Assembly (NCBI RefSeq): GCF_034424545.1
Contig: NZ_CP139970.1
Coordinates: forward strand, 1,178,001-1,242,000
Origin: Trinickia caryophylli
GTDB lineage: Bacteria > Pseudomonadota > Gammaproteobacteria > Burkholderiales > Burkholderiaceae
Reading direction: 5' to 3'
DNA: 64,000 nt
The notes under the pieces are model-generated. The model was not told where the DNA came from. It ran no database searches and saw only the letters and a program-made list of their open reading frames with translations. The translations under genes and the position numbers were made by a program. This document shows, piece after piece, positions 7,972 to 16,909 of the stretch; the stretch's first letter is position 1; each line of letters begins with the position of its first letter.

Positions 7972-10215
7972 TCATTCGGCAATGCTTTTGTAGCCGTAGT
8001 ACCCGCCGTTGTAGGAGCCGCCCAGCATCGGCACCGCGGGCGGAACGTCGGTCAGCAGCACCCCTTTCAGGTTGACGCCGCCCGTCTCGAGCCGCTTCGC
8101 GGTTTCGCTGATCTCGGAGATCGGGTGCCGCCCGTAGCGCACGACGAGCAGCGTCGTACCCGCGTACTTGCCGATCACGGTCGAATCGGTGACGGCCAGC
8201 ACCGGCGGCGTATCGATGATCACGAGGTCGTAATGGCGCGACAGCGCATCGAGCAAGTCGCGAAAGCGCTCGCTCATCAGCAGCTCGGACGGATGGCTCG
8301 GCAGCGTCCCTTTCGTCAGCACATCGAGGCCGGGCAACACTTCGCGCTGAATGACCGAGCCCGGATCGACGCCGCGCAGCACGTCGGAGAGCCCTGGCTG
8401 ATGCCGCACGCCAAAATGCGAGTGCACCTCGCCTCGCCGCATATCGCCGTCGATGACGAGCACGCGTTTGCCGGCCGAAGCGACGAGCGCCGCCAGGTTC
8501 ACCGACAGGAACGACTTGCCCGCATCGGGGCGCGAGCCGGTCACCATCACGATGTTGTTCGGCGCGTGATCGAGCGAAAGCTGCAGCGTCGTGCGCAGGC
8601 TGCGCACTCCTTCCACGGCGATATCCTGCGGCGACTGTGCCGCGAGCACGTGCAGCCCCTGGCGGCGCATCATCACGTTTTGCTGAAGCCGCAACTGCAA
8701 GCCGCTGCGCGGCACCACCGCGAAGACCGGTACGCCGATGGCGTTCTCGATCTCGTCGGCGCGCTCCACGCCGCCGTAAAGTGCCTTCTTGACGAAGGCC
8801 GCTACGATGCCGACGAAGAGTCCGCCGCCAAATGCGATCAGGATCACGAGGTAGCGCTTCGGCCAGACCGGCTCGTCGGGCGTCTCGGCGAAATCGACCA
8901 CGCGCACGTTGCCGATCTGCCCGGCTTTCACGACGCGCAACTGCTGCGCGCTGTTGAGCAGGTTGGTATAGAGCTCCGTATCCACGCGCACGTCGCGCAG
9001 CAGCCGCAATGCGGTCTGCTCCGTATCGGGCAGTTGCGCGACGCTCTTCGACATTTGCCCCTGCGCGCCTTGCAGCTGCCCGATCTGAGCGTCGAGCGCC
9101 GCGACGGCCGGATGGCTCGCGGTAAAGCGCTGCGAAAGATCGGCGCGCTGACGCTGCAAATCCGCAAGCTTCGTCTTGTTGTCGACGATCTGCTGCAAGA
9201 GCAGCCGGCTCTCCTCGCTGAGATCGACGGTGCCGTGGTTGTTACGGAACGTGTTGTAACGCTGCTCCGCCTGATCGAGTTCACGCCGCAGTTGCGGCAA
9301 CTGCTCCTCGAGGAATGCGAGCGTTCGCTCGGCCTCGGCGGAGCGGCGGTCCGCGTCCTGCTTGATGAACTGACGCGCGATGCCGTTCACGATGTCGGCT
9401 GTGAGCGCCGCATGCTCGCCTTGCAGCATGACATTGATGACGCCCGATTGCAGCGCCGTCTCCGTCACGCGCAGCGCCTTTTGCAGCCGCTCCACGGTAT
9501 CGAGCGTGGACGAACGCGTGAGACGAAACTGCGTGCCGGGGCGCGCGGTGAGTCGATCGACGTGGACGAGCACGGGGCCGGCGGTGGTCACGCCGCGCAC
9601 GTCCTCGCCAACCCGCCCGCTTGCGATCGCGACGCCGTCCGGGTCGTTCAGCGTCAACGTGCCCGAGGGGCCGGCGGCGAGCGTGAAGGGCTTGCCATAG
9701 AGCGCGCGCGGCGTATCGAAGCGGGCAACGTCGATCTTCTCGTCGCCCCAGGCGAACCCGCCGAGATCCATGAACGGCTCGATCCTGAAGCCCCACTTCC
9801 CGGTGGTCAGCGCGGCCAGCAGCGGCCCCGCGACGGGCAGCGCGCGCGGTTCGGCGGCGATGTCGAGGTGCAATTCGCGCACCGTCGCCTCGGTCACGAG
9901 ACGCGACTTGAGCAGCTCGATTTGCGCGGCCGTCGTCGCCTTTCGCGTGAACATCCGAGAGAGCGGCTCGACGGGCTGCTGCTGATTGCCGCCACCGCCG
10001 TTCTCGCCGTTCTGCACGTCTTCCACCTGAATGACGGCATCTGCCTTGTAGACCGGACGGGCGAAAAATGCATAGCCGGTGCCGGCGAGCGTGACGACGA
10101 GTGCGATCGTCGCGATGAGGCGCCAGTTGCCGACGATCGCCTGGAGATAATCGGTCAGTCGCAACTCGTCGGCTGCTGCAACGTCGGTATAGCGGTTGTC
10201 GAAATTCATAGCCAT
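7972..10215 (-). CDS. wzc: Wzc-type tyrosine autokinase / polysaccharide co-polymerase
   Basis: Inner-membrane protein of 747 residues that controls polymer length and export with Wza. It has an N-terminal Wzz domain with a first membrane helix at about residues 33-53, a long periplasmic coiled-coil part, and a second helix near residues 435-460 (VILIAFGGGLFVGIVAAFV). The C-terminal BY-kinase domain has Walker A GSRPDAGKS (about 560-568), Walker A' VLVIDGDMRRG and Walker B LVIIDTPP. The last 13 residues carry a tyrosine cluster (YNGGYYGY) that is autophosphorylated in this family. No matching low-molecular-weight tyrosine phosphatase (Wzb) gene is seen nearby, although BceF/Wzc kinases usually have one in the operon. 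Confidence 0.95.
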   Translation of the reverse strand: MAMNFDNRYTDVAAADELRLTDYLQAIVGNWRLIATIALVVTLAGTGYAFFARPVYKADAVIQVEDVQNGENGGGGNQQQPVEPLSRMFTRKATTAAQIELLKSRLVTEATVRELHLDIAAEPRALPVAGPLLAALTTGKWGFRIEPFMDLGGFAWGDEKIDVARFDTPRALYGKPFTLAAGPSGTLTLNDPDGVAIASGRVGEDVRGVTTAGPVLVHVDRLTARPGTQFRLTRSSTLDTVERLQKALRVTETALQSGVINVMLQGEHAALTADIVNGIARQFIKQDADRRSAEAERTLAFLEEQLPQLRRELDQAEQRYNTFRNNHGTVDLSEESRLLLQQIVDNKTKLADLQRQRADLSQRFTASHPAVAALDAQIGQLQGAQGQMSKSVAQLPDTEQTALRLLRDVRVDTELYTNLLNSAQQLRVVKAGQIGNVRVVDFAETPDEPVWPKRYLVILIAFGGGLFVGIVAAFVKKALYGGVERADEIENAIGVPVFAVVPRSGLQLRLQQNVMMRRQGLHVLAAQSPQDIAVEGVRSLRTTLQLSLDHAPNNIVMVTGSRPDAGKSFLSVNLAALVASAGKRVLVIDGDMRRGEVHSHFGVRHQPGLSDVLRGVDPGSVIQREVLPGLDVLTKGTLPSHPSELLMSERFRDLLDALSRHYDLVIIDTPPVLAVTDSTVIGKYAGTTLLVVRYGRHPISEISETAKRLETGGVNLKGVLLTDVPPAVPMLGGSYNGGYYGYKSIAE

Positions 10216-10282
10216 TTCGGTTGCTCGCTTGCGATACGTTCCGCCATGCCTCGTCGTGCATGGTCGGAACCGATGAGGTAGG

Positions 10283-11431
10283 TCACTTCGTGACGATGGC
10301 CGCGGTCAGCCCCGCATTGATCGCGGGCAGGAACAGATTCAGCACGCGGTTGAACTTCACGAGCCCGCCGTTATCGACGTAGACGACGTCCTTGGGCTGC
10401 AGTGCGAACTGATTCGCCAGCACCATCGATACGGGCGAAGTCGCGTCGAGGTGATAGATCTGCGGGTTGGCGCCGGTCGAATCGCGGATGACGAAGAGCT
10501 GCTTGGCCGCGGCGGTGTTCGGATTGAGGCTGCCGGCCTCGGAGAGCGCCTGCGCCAGCGTGAGGCTGCCATTACGCATCGGCATGATGGTGGCCGGTTT
10601 GTTGACTTCGCCCATCACGTACACGCCGTGCTCGTCGCGCGAGCCCACACGCACCATGTCGCCCGGTTTCAGCACGATGTCCGACGGGTTGTGCCCCGAC
10701 TTCACGAGTTCGCCGAAGTTGAGCGGGTAGCTCGTGCCGCCACGTACGAGCGTGACCTGACTCTGATCGGCGTTGCCCGTGAAGCCGCCGGCACGCCCGA
10801 TCGCCTGCGTGAGCGTCATTGCGATGTCGTTGATCTGCTGCGCCCCGGGCTTGCCGACTTCGCCATCCACGTACACTTGCGAGGCGCGATACGACGCCAC
10901 GCGCACGGTCACCTCGGGGCTCTTGTAGACCTTGCTGATGCGTCCGACGATCTTGCGCTTGACCGTATCGACGTTGTCGCCCGCCACGTGCAGCGTGCCC
11001 GCGTAGGGAAACTGAATGTTGCCGGCCTCGTCGACGACGAAACCAGGGGCCGCATCGGCATCGCGCGTCGTCTGCGCGGGTTGGCCGAGGGCCGCCGCGA
11101 GTTCCGGATGGTCCCAGACGGTGATCTGCAGCACGTCGCCGGGCCCGACCGTATAGGCCGACGGCTTGCCGAAGAGCGCCGCGACGTCGGGCGCGAGCGT
11201 ATGCTGGGCCGTCTTGGCGTTCATCTGCCGAAGCAGGGCGAGATTGATGTCGGTGATCGGCACCTGCACTTTCTGCTGTGGCTCGGTGCTGTATTCGCCG
11301 CCGGTCTCGTCGACCGTGGGCGGCGTCACCATGCGCTGGCCAGGCACGATCGAGCAAGCCGACAACAGGCCCGCCAGCGCGATGAAAACGAATGTCAGAA
11401 AGGCGCGAACGCGCTCGTCGGAATAGCACAT
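10283..11431 (-). CDS. wza: Wza-type outer-membrane polysaccharide export lipoprotein
   Basis: Forms the outer-membrane channel for polysaccharide export. The protein is 382 residues. The start at MCYSDERVRAF follows a GGAGGA site, and the lipoprotein signal ends in LSAC, giving an acylated Cys. The Poly_export domain follows (YTVGPGDVLQITVWDHPEL), then two SLBB domains (VYVDGEVGKPG and VYVMGEVNKPATI) as in Wza, BceE and KpsD. It lies between the initiating transferase and wzc, the usual Wza-Wzc pairing. A longer open frame upstream is not coding, because it runs through the neighbouring gene. Confidence 0.95.
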   Translation of the reverse strand: MCYSDERVRAFLTFVFIALAGLLSACSIVPGQRMVTPPTVDETGGEYSTEPQQKVQVPITDINLALLRQMNAKTAQHTLAPDVAALFGKPSAYTVGPGDVLQITVWDHPELAAALGQPAQTTRDADAAPGFVVDEAGNIQFPYAGTLHVAGDNVDTVKRKIVGRISKVYKSPEVTVRVASYRASQVYVDGEVGKPGAQQINDIAMTLTQAIGRAGGFTGNADQSQVTLVRGGTSYPLNFGELVKSGHNPSDIVLKPGDMVRVGSRDEHGVYVMGEVNKPATIMPMRNGSLTLAQALSEAGSLNPNTAAAKQLFVIRDSTGANPQIYHLDATSPVSMVLANQFALQPKDVVYVDNGGLVKFNRVLNLFLPAINAGLTAAIVTK

Positions 11432-11523
11432 GATATGGGTTCCTCCGTGCCGGTTATTGGTGTGTCGCATCGGCGTGGGAAACACGCGCGGCGCGGCTCG
11501 ATCGAGGTGTTTTCTCTGCTTTT

Positions 11524-12927
11524 TCAGTAGGCGTTCGTGTGCATGAGCCCCTTCACGACGGTCGCGGCGATGATTCGCATGTCGAGCGCGAACGACCAGT
11601 TGCCGAGGTAGTAGAGGTCGTGCGCCACCCGCCTTTCCATCTTCTCGATGCGGTCGGTTTCGCCGCGATAGCCGTTGATCTGCGCCCACCCCGTGATGCC
11701 CGGCTTGATGCGATAGCGATGGATGTAGCCCGCCACGACCTTCCGATACAGATCGTCGTGCTCGAGCGCGTGCGGACGCGGGCCGACCACCGACATCTCG
11801 CCGCGCAGCACATTGAAGAATTGCGGCAGCTCGTCGAGGCTCGTGCGGCGCAGGAACGCGCCGACTTTCGTCACGCGCGGATCGCGCCGCACCGCCTGCT
11901 CGACGACGCCGGGCGTTGTCTGGTGCACGCGCATCGAGCGGAACTTGTAGATCGTGAAGACCCGCCCATCGGCCCCTTTGCGCTTTTGCCGGAAAAACAC
12001 GGGGCCAGGCGACGATAGCTTCACGGTGATGGCGATCGCGATCATGACGGGCGCAAGACCGATCAGCGCCGCAAGCGCGAAGACGCGATCGAAAGCTTCC
12101 TTTTTCAACAGCGCGCTCGGAGAAAGCGGGGACGCCATGAGGTTGATGGCAGGCACGCCGAGCAGATCGATGATCCCGCTCGTGTCGAAGAGCGCGAGCG
12201 TGTGCACGTCCGGCATGAAACGGACGTTGACGAGTTCGTCGCGAAACTCGCGCACGACACGCAAGATCGTGCGCTCCTCCGACAGCGGCAGCACGAGCCA
12301 CACTTCGTGCACGTCGCTGGCGCGCACGTAGGCCGCGAAGGCTTCGAGATCGTCGAAGCGGCGGACAGGCGCATCGTGGCCGTCGAGAGACGGGACCTCA
12401 TGGTGCGGGTCGCCCCCGGGCAGATAGACGGCCGTTGCGCGAAAACCCGTGGCGGGCGCCGCCTCGATCCGGCGCAGCATCTTTTCGCAATGTGCGCCAC
12501 ACCCCACGAGCGCGACCTGATGCAGGTTCCATCCGGCATGCCGTACCCGGGCCAGCACGGCATGGGCGCCGAGCCGGTACGCGATCAGCAGGCCGCCTGC
12601 CAGCGCCGTCCAGTAAGCGAACCAGAGCCGGGACACGAAATCGATCTGACGCAGCGAGAACATGACGGTCAGCGCGCACGCCTGCACGACGAACCACGCG
12701 AGCGCGACCTGCCCCGCCAGCAGCCGCTTCGAGCGGCCTCGCCAGGATTCGTACACCCCGAACACCGGAAACAGCACCATCGCGAACGCCGCGGTAAAGA
12801 GCGCGAACGCATCGGTGAAGCCGCGCTGCGCCCAATCGGCAAACCGCATGTGCGAAGCGAGCACCGCGGCGCCGATGATGAGCACGACGTCGACGAGCCG
12901 CGCGATCAAGCCTTGGAAGTCACGCAT
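11524..12927 (-). CDS. Undecaprenyl-phosphate hexose-1-phosphate transferase (WcaJ/BceB type, initiating glycosyltransferase)
   Basis: Transfers the first sugar-1-phosphate (usually glucose) to undecaprenyl phosphate, starting the repeat unit. It is 467 residues. Four N-terminal membrane helices (about residues 7-115) precede a CoA-binding-like Rossmann segment ([18 protein letters not shown]), then a fifth hydrophobic segment ([19 protein letters not shown]) and the catalytic bacterial-sugar-transferase domain: [37 protein letters not shown] and GPRPHALEH. The C-terminal [17 protein letters not shown] is diagnostic of the WcaJ/PssY/BceB group. The gene starts 17 bases after the manC stop. 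The sugar (Glc or Gal) is inferred, not seen. Confidence 0.93.
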   Translation of the reverse strand: MRDFQGLIARLVDVVLIIGAAVLASHMRFADWAQRGFTDAFALFTAAFAMVLFPVFGVYESWRGRSKRLLAGQVALAWFVVQACALTVMFSLRQIDFVSRLWFAYWTALAGGLLIAYRLGAHAVLARVRHAGWNLHQVALVGCGAHCEKMLRRIEAAPATGFRATAVYLPGGDPHHEVPSLDGHDAPVRRFDDLEAFAAYVRASDVHEVWLVLPLSEERTILRVVREFRDELVNVRFMPDVHTLALFDTSGIIDLLGVPAINLMASPLSPSALLKKEAFDRVFALAALIGLAPVMIAIAITVKLSSPGPVFFRQKRKGADGRVFTIYKFRSMRVHQTTPGVVEQAVRRDPRVTKVGAFLRRTSLDELPQFFNVLRGEMSVVGPRPHALEHDDLYRKVVAGYIHRYRIKPGITGWAQINGYRGETDRIEKMERRVAHDLYYLGNWSFALDMRIIAATVVKGLMHTNAY

Positions 12928-12944
12928 GTCGGCCTCCGCGCCAC

Positions 12945-14537
12945 TCAACCCGGCACCCGGCCGTCGGTGCCGGTGCTCACGGGGGCCGGCGGCTCGCAGC
13001 GGCCATATTGGTCGTCGAATCGCACGATGTCGTCCTCGCCCAGATACGCGCCCGACTGCACCTCGATGATTTCGAGCGGCACTTTCCCCGGATTCTCGAG
13101 CCGGTGCGTCACGCCGAGCGGGATATAAGTCGACTCGTTCTCGCTCAGCAGGAACGCATCGTCGCCGCGCGTGACGCGCGCCGTACCGCGCACGACGATC
13201 CAATGCTCCGCGCGATGGTGGTGCATCTGAAGCGAGAGCCGCGCACCCGGCGAGACGACGATGCGCTTGACCTGAAAGCGATCGCCGCGATCGACGGAGT
13301 CGTAAGAGCCCCACGGGCGCCGCACTTTCCGATGGGCATCCGCCTCGGGTGCGTGATCGGCCTTGATGCGCGCGACGAGACCTTTGATGCGCTGCACGTG
13401 CGAGCGATCGGCAACGAGCACCGCGTCGGCCGTTTCCACGACGACGAGATCCGTCGTACCCACGCAGGCAACGAGGCGTCCCTCCGAATGCGCGTAGGTC
13501 GACGTCGCGCCTTCGAACACGACGCGGCCGCGCGCGACGTTGCCGTCGCCGTCCTTGGCGAGCGCGTCCCATACGGCATCCCAGGAGCCGAGATCGGACC
13601 AGCCTGCCTCGAGCGGCACGACCACGCCGCGAAACGGCGCATCGGCCGAGCCGAGATGCTCCATGACGGCATAGTCGATCGAATCGGCGGGTGTGTCCGC
13701 AAAGGCAGCGGGCGCGGGATGGAAATGCTCGCCGGCTCGCGTGCCGTGTTCGAATGCGGCCATGCACGCGTCGTGCATGTCGGGCCTGAGCGCGGCCACC
13801 GCGTCGAGCCACACCGAAGCGCGCATGACGAAAATTCCGCTGTTCCACCAATACGTGCCCGCTGCGAGATATTGCGCAGCCAGCTCGGCCGCGGGCTTTT
13901 CGACGAATCCTTCGACGCCGTACGCGCCGTCGCCGAGCGCATCTCCCACGCGGATATAGCCGAAACCCGTATCGGCCCGCGTCGGCGGTACGCCGAGCGT
14001 TGCGATCGCACCCTGCTCCGCGTATCGTGCGGCGCGCTCGAGCGCGGCTTGAAGCGCGCGGACGTCGGCGATCGAATGATCGGCCGGCATGACGACGAGA
14101 ACCGCGTCCTCGCCCTCGGCGCATGCGTGCGCCGCCGCGAGCGTGAGTGCCGGAGCGGTGTCGCGCCGCGCGGGCTCGACGATGAGCTGCGGCGTGACCC
14201 CGCTCGCCCGCAATTGTTCGTCGATGAGAAAGCAGTGCTCGCCGCCGCAGACGATGACAGGCGACTCCGCGAGCGTCCAACCGTCGGGAAAACCGTCGAG
14301 ACGGCGCACCGTCGCCTGCAGCAGCGTATCGGCGCCGATCACGCCGATGAGCTGCTTCGGATAGTGCTCGCGCGACATCGGCCAAAGCCGTGTGCCGGAG
14401 CCGCCCGCGAGCACGACCGGAACGATGCGCCGGCACGACTTGCCGACGACAGCGGCCCGCGCCCCGACGGTGTCGCGCGGCAGCATCGTGGGCATCGCGC
14501 GCTTCCCGTCGCCATATTGTTGTGTGAGAGGCCTCAT
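12945..14537 (-). CDS. manC: Bifunctional mannose-1-phosphate guanylyltransferase / mannose-6-phosphate isomerase
   Basis: Makes GDP-mannose from fructose-6-phosphate-derived intermediates and feeds Gmd in the same operon. At 530 residues it has both modules. The N-terminal nucleotidyltransferase has the signature LAGGSGTRLWPMSREHYPKQL and the active-site FVEKP. The C-terminal type II PMI cupin has RPWGSYDSVDRGDRFQVKRI, QMHHHRAEHW and YIPLGVTHRLENPG. It is the ManC/BceA/AlgA family. The start at 14537 has a strong AGGAG site about seven bases upstream. The upstream regulator gene ends only 15 bases before this start, so the two are probably one transcript. Confidence 0.95.
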   Translation of the reverse strand: MRPLTQQYGDGKRAMPTMLPRDTVGARAAVVGKSCRRIVPVVLAGGSGTRLWPMSREHYPKQLIGVIGADTLLQATVRRLDGFPDGWTLAESPVIVCGGEHCFLIDEQLRASGVTPQLIVEPARRDTAPALTLAAAHACAEGEDAVLVVMPADHSIADVRALQAALERAARYAEQGAIATLGVPPTRADTGFGYIRVGDALGDGAYGVEGFVEKPAAELAAQYLAAGTYWWNSGIFVMRASVWLDAVAALRPDMHDACMAAFEHGTRAGEHFHPAPAAFADTPADSIDYAVMEHLGSADAPFRGVVVPLEAGWSDLGSWDAVWDALAKDGDGNVARGRVVFEGATSTYAHSEGRLVACVGTTDLVVVETADAVLVADRSHVQRIKGLVARIKADHAPEADAHRKVRRPWGSYDSVDRGDRFQVKRIVVSPGARLSLQMHHHRAEHWIVVRGTARVTRGDDAFLLSENESTYIPLGVTHRLENPGKVPLEIIEVQSGAYLGEDDIVRFDDQYGRCEPPAPVSTGTDGRVPG

Positions 14538-14552
14538 GCTTCGCTCCTGTGG

Positions 14553-15581
14553 TCAACCGCGCGCTTCGCGGCGGCTTTGCACGCGGAACTCGGTGGGCGA
14601 CACCATCATGCGTTTGCGAAAGATCTTCGCCAGCCGGTCGCCATTACCCATGCCGCTGCGCCGCGCGATCTTGTCGACGGGGAGCTCGGAATCGATGAGC
14701 AGGCTGCACGTGATCGCGAGGCGCACCTGCAACAGGTAATCCGACGGGGTCATGCCGAGTTCCAGCTTGAAGCGCCGCAGGAAATTGCGCTCGCTCATGG
14801 CGGCGACCTGCGCCGCGTCGGCAATCGAAATCGGGCGCTCGCAGTTGTCCTGGATCCAGCGCGCGGCCGCGCGGATCTTGTCGCCCGCGCTCGCGGCACC
14901 GGCATCGCCGAGAATCGGCACGAAGCGCGCGCTCGAGCCCGGCATCAGCCGCTCTGCCACGCTCTTCGCGATATCGAGACCGAGGTCGCGCTTGACGATC
15001 GCGAGCGCGCCTTTCATCGGCGCGAGCCTGTCGCCTGCTTCGACGACGGGCGTCTCGTTGCCGGCCTGACGAAGATACGAACTGAATTGATGACCGCTGT
15101 CGCGATTACCGATGCCGGCGGCCTCGAGCAGCAAGTGCCCTTCCTCGATCGAGCGGACATTGCTCGTCTTCACCTGCACGCGGCGCAGCCAGCCGATCAG
15201 ACGTTCGTCGTTGGCCGCGACGCTGGCGCCCTTTCCGCCCGCGACGAAGAGCGCATCGAAGCCGCTGTAATGGCGCGCATCGAGCCCGTCGGTCCACACG
15301 CGCACCGACGACGAGCAACTTACGTTGCCGCCGCCGGCCGAAAGGAACGAAACGTCGTAGATCCAATCCTCATGCGATCGTGTAGCAACGAGCTCGTTGG
15401 CGACGTGGAACACCTCGGCAACGAGCCCTGCCCCAAGCAGCGAAAATCCGTCGAACAGCACGATCGCGACGCTGCGCGTGGCGCTGTGCGCGCGCTTCTC
15501 GCCAACGGACAACCAACCTGTCAGCGCGGGTTCGATACTGGCGTAAGGCATGGCATTTCCCTCGATAGTCATTGCCTGCAT
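14553..15581 (-). CDS. GlxA-family AraC-type transcriptional regulator, first cistron of the exopolysaccharide operon
   Basis: A 342-residue regulator with an N-terminal DJ-1/PfpI-like domain (VAIVLFDGFSLLGAGLVAEV, ALFVAGGKGAS) and a C-terminal AraC-type double HTH (ISIADAAQVAAMSERNFLRRF, then LPVDKIARRSGMGNGDRLAKIFRKR). In this family the N-terminal domain usually lacks enzymatic activity and senses a ligand or partner. The cysteine usual at the nucleophile elbow is not at the AGGKGAS position. Three in-frame ATGs (15581, 15572, 15551) are possible; 15581 and 15551 each have an upstream GAGGG. It lies 15 bases upstream of manC on the same strand, so it probably controls its own operon. A paralogue is at 21447-22520. 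Confidence 0.88.
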   Translation of the reverse strand: MQAMTIEGNAMPYASIEPALTGWLSVGEKRAHSATRSVAIVLFDGFSLLGAGLVAEVFHVANELVATRSHEDWIYDVSFLSAGGGNVSCSSSVRVWTDGLDARHYSGFDALFVAGGKGASVAANDERLIGWLRRVQVKTSNVRSIEEGHLLLEAAGIGNRDSGHQFSSYLRQAGNETPVVEAGDRLAPMKGALAIVKRDLGLDIAKSVAERLMPGSSARFVPILGDAGAASAGDKIRAAARWIQDNCERPISIADAAQVAAMSERNFLRRFKLELGMTPSDYLLQVRLAITCSLLIDSELPVDKIARRSGMGNGDRLAKIFRKRMMVSPTEFRVQSRREARG

Positions 15582-15640
15582 ATTGGCTGCCCTCTTTCGT
15601 CAATTTGCAGTGCATCATAGCCAGCACGGATAAGCATTGC

Positions 15641-15685
15641 GGATTCCGTGACGCAATTCGCCGACATGTTGGCGGAATGATTCCG
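15641..15685. promoter_or_regulatory. Palindrome cluster upstream of the regulator/exopolysaccharide operon
   Basis: Two overlapping inverted repeats lie 60-100 bases upstream of the regulator start. CGCCgACATGTtGGCG (15659-15674) is a 16-base palindrome with one mismatched pair. CGGAAT-G-ATTCCG (15673-15685) is a perfect 6-1-6 repeat, and a further ATTCCG occurs at 15643-15648. A possible -10 hexamer TATGAT for the minus strand is at 15614-15619, without a good -35, as expected of an activator-dependent promoter. This is a plausible operator for the GlxA-type regulator, but binding is inferred only from position and symmetry. Confidence 0.4.
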
Positions 15686-16909
15686 TTCGCTGTCTTATGA
15701 ATCCGACGTCTAAATCCGCCGTTCGCCGCACCAGGCCGGAACAGTCGGGCACATACACAATTCAATTACCGAATTCACCGCCACGTCATTTGACTGCTGA
15801 ACGCCGTCCGCTCGGCAAAAACAGTGCCGACGGTCGTGCCGCCGTTGGCGGCCGGCGTTCGTCTCCTTCGTTACGTGGCTTGCGATGATCAGTAGACTCG
15901 GCTTCGTGCGAGCCGATGAGAAAACGCGCGGCAGCTCGTGATACGAGGCTTCGCGGCAAGAGAACGACTGCCGGGCTCAATGCGCCCGCAGCCAGAGGCT
16001 GCCCGAAGACACTCCCGAACAAACGCACGAGACGTACGATAAGCGCAGTCGAGCCGACGTTGTGTTGCGCACCCCACACTGGCGAATAAAGGCTAGCGAA
16101 CCGCCGGTGCGGCGATCGGAAATAAAGCTCTTAATTTCCTATTTCGTATCAGCGAACAGATTGTCGCATTCAATTTTCATGTTTCAAGTTCGATTCATGC
16201 GCACCGCTTCGAGCTACCCACAATATGGCATGCATGGTCTGAACAAAGACACATTGCTGGCTGGCGTAATAAAGCGGGACTTCTTATCCCCGGCCCGCGC
16301 AATCCATCAATTCATGATCTGTTTGCACGCTGCGGCGCATCAAGCCCCGCACCGAAAACGCGGGACAGGCGCGGCTCGGGGGCGCGGCCTCGCGCGCGGT
16401 TCACCGCGACTCCCTTGAGATCGGCGTCGGTCGGACGCCTGCGACGAAGTGCGGCGCGTCGGGCCGTCGAGTCGGCAAACGATGCACGGACGAAACATCG
16501 CATGAGCGCGACGCGAGCGGCTTGCCGCCGTGCGAGCACCATGGCCCCGTATCGATCCGCCAGCGCACCTGCATAAATCGACTAGGTGTTTCACTCCCGA
16601 AAATTACCGAAAGTCTGTAGTCTTTCGCTGCGAGTCGTCGTCTCGGGATTTCGTCGAACGCAAACGTTTGCACATCATCCCGGATCCTCGCTCAACCGAA
16701 GCGCGGTGCATCGAGTCGCCGCACAGGCGGCCCGTTTCGGTCCGCCTTGCCTCACGTGCCGGGGGGCGTTGCCGTCCCTGCCCGATACGCGAACGCGCTA
16801 TTTCCTCTTATCGGCCGCCACTGGCGGCGCCGCACATCGCCCTCCCGCGATGCGCGATGCCTGCGCTTGTCTTTTTCATGGTGCGGGCGCTTTTTCCAGA
16901 CGATAAAGA
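15686..16909. other. Long non-coding region between the exopolysaccharide operon and the glycosidase lipoproteins
   Basis: About 1.2 kb without a convincing gene. Short open frames here have no ribosome-binding sites or recognisable products. The part at roughly 16085-16300 is clearly lower in GC than the surroundings, with runs such as aataaagctcttaatttcct, and is the likely site of promoters for the flanking divergent genes. No RNA gene, insertion sequence or inverted terminal repeats were recognised in it. Confidence 0.5.

Noticed and set aside
8125..10281. A 718-codon open frame opposite wzc
   Set aside because: The wzc frame has all kinase motifs and normal length; the opposite frame is low-complexity Arg/His/Ala sequence.
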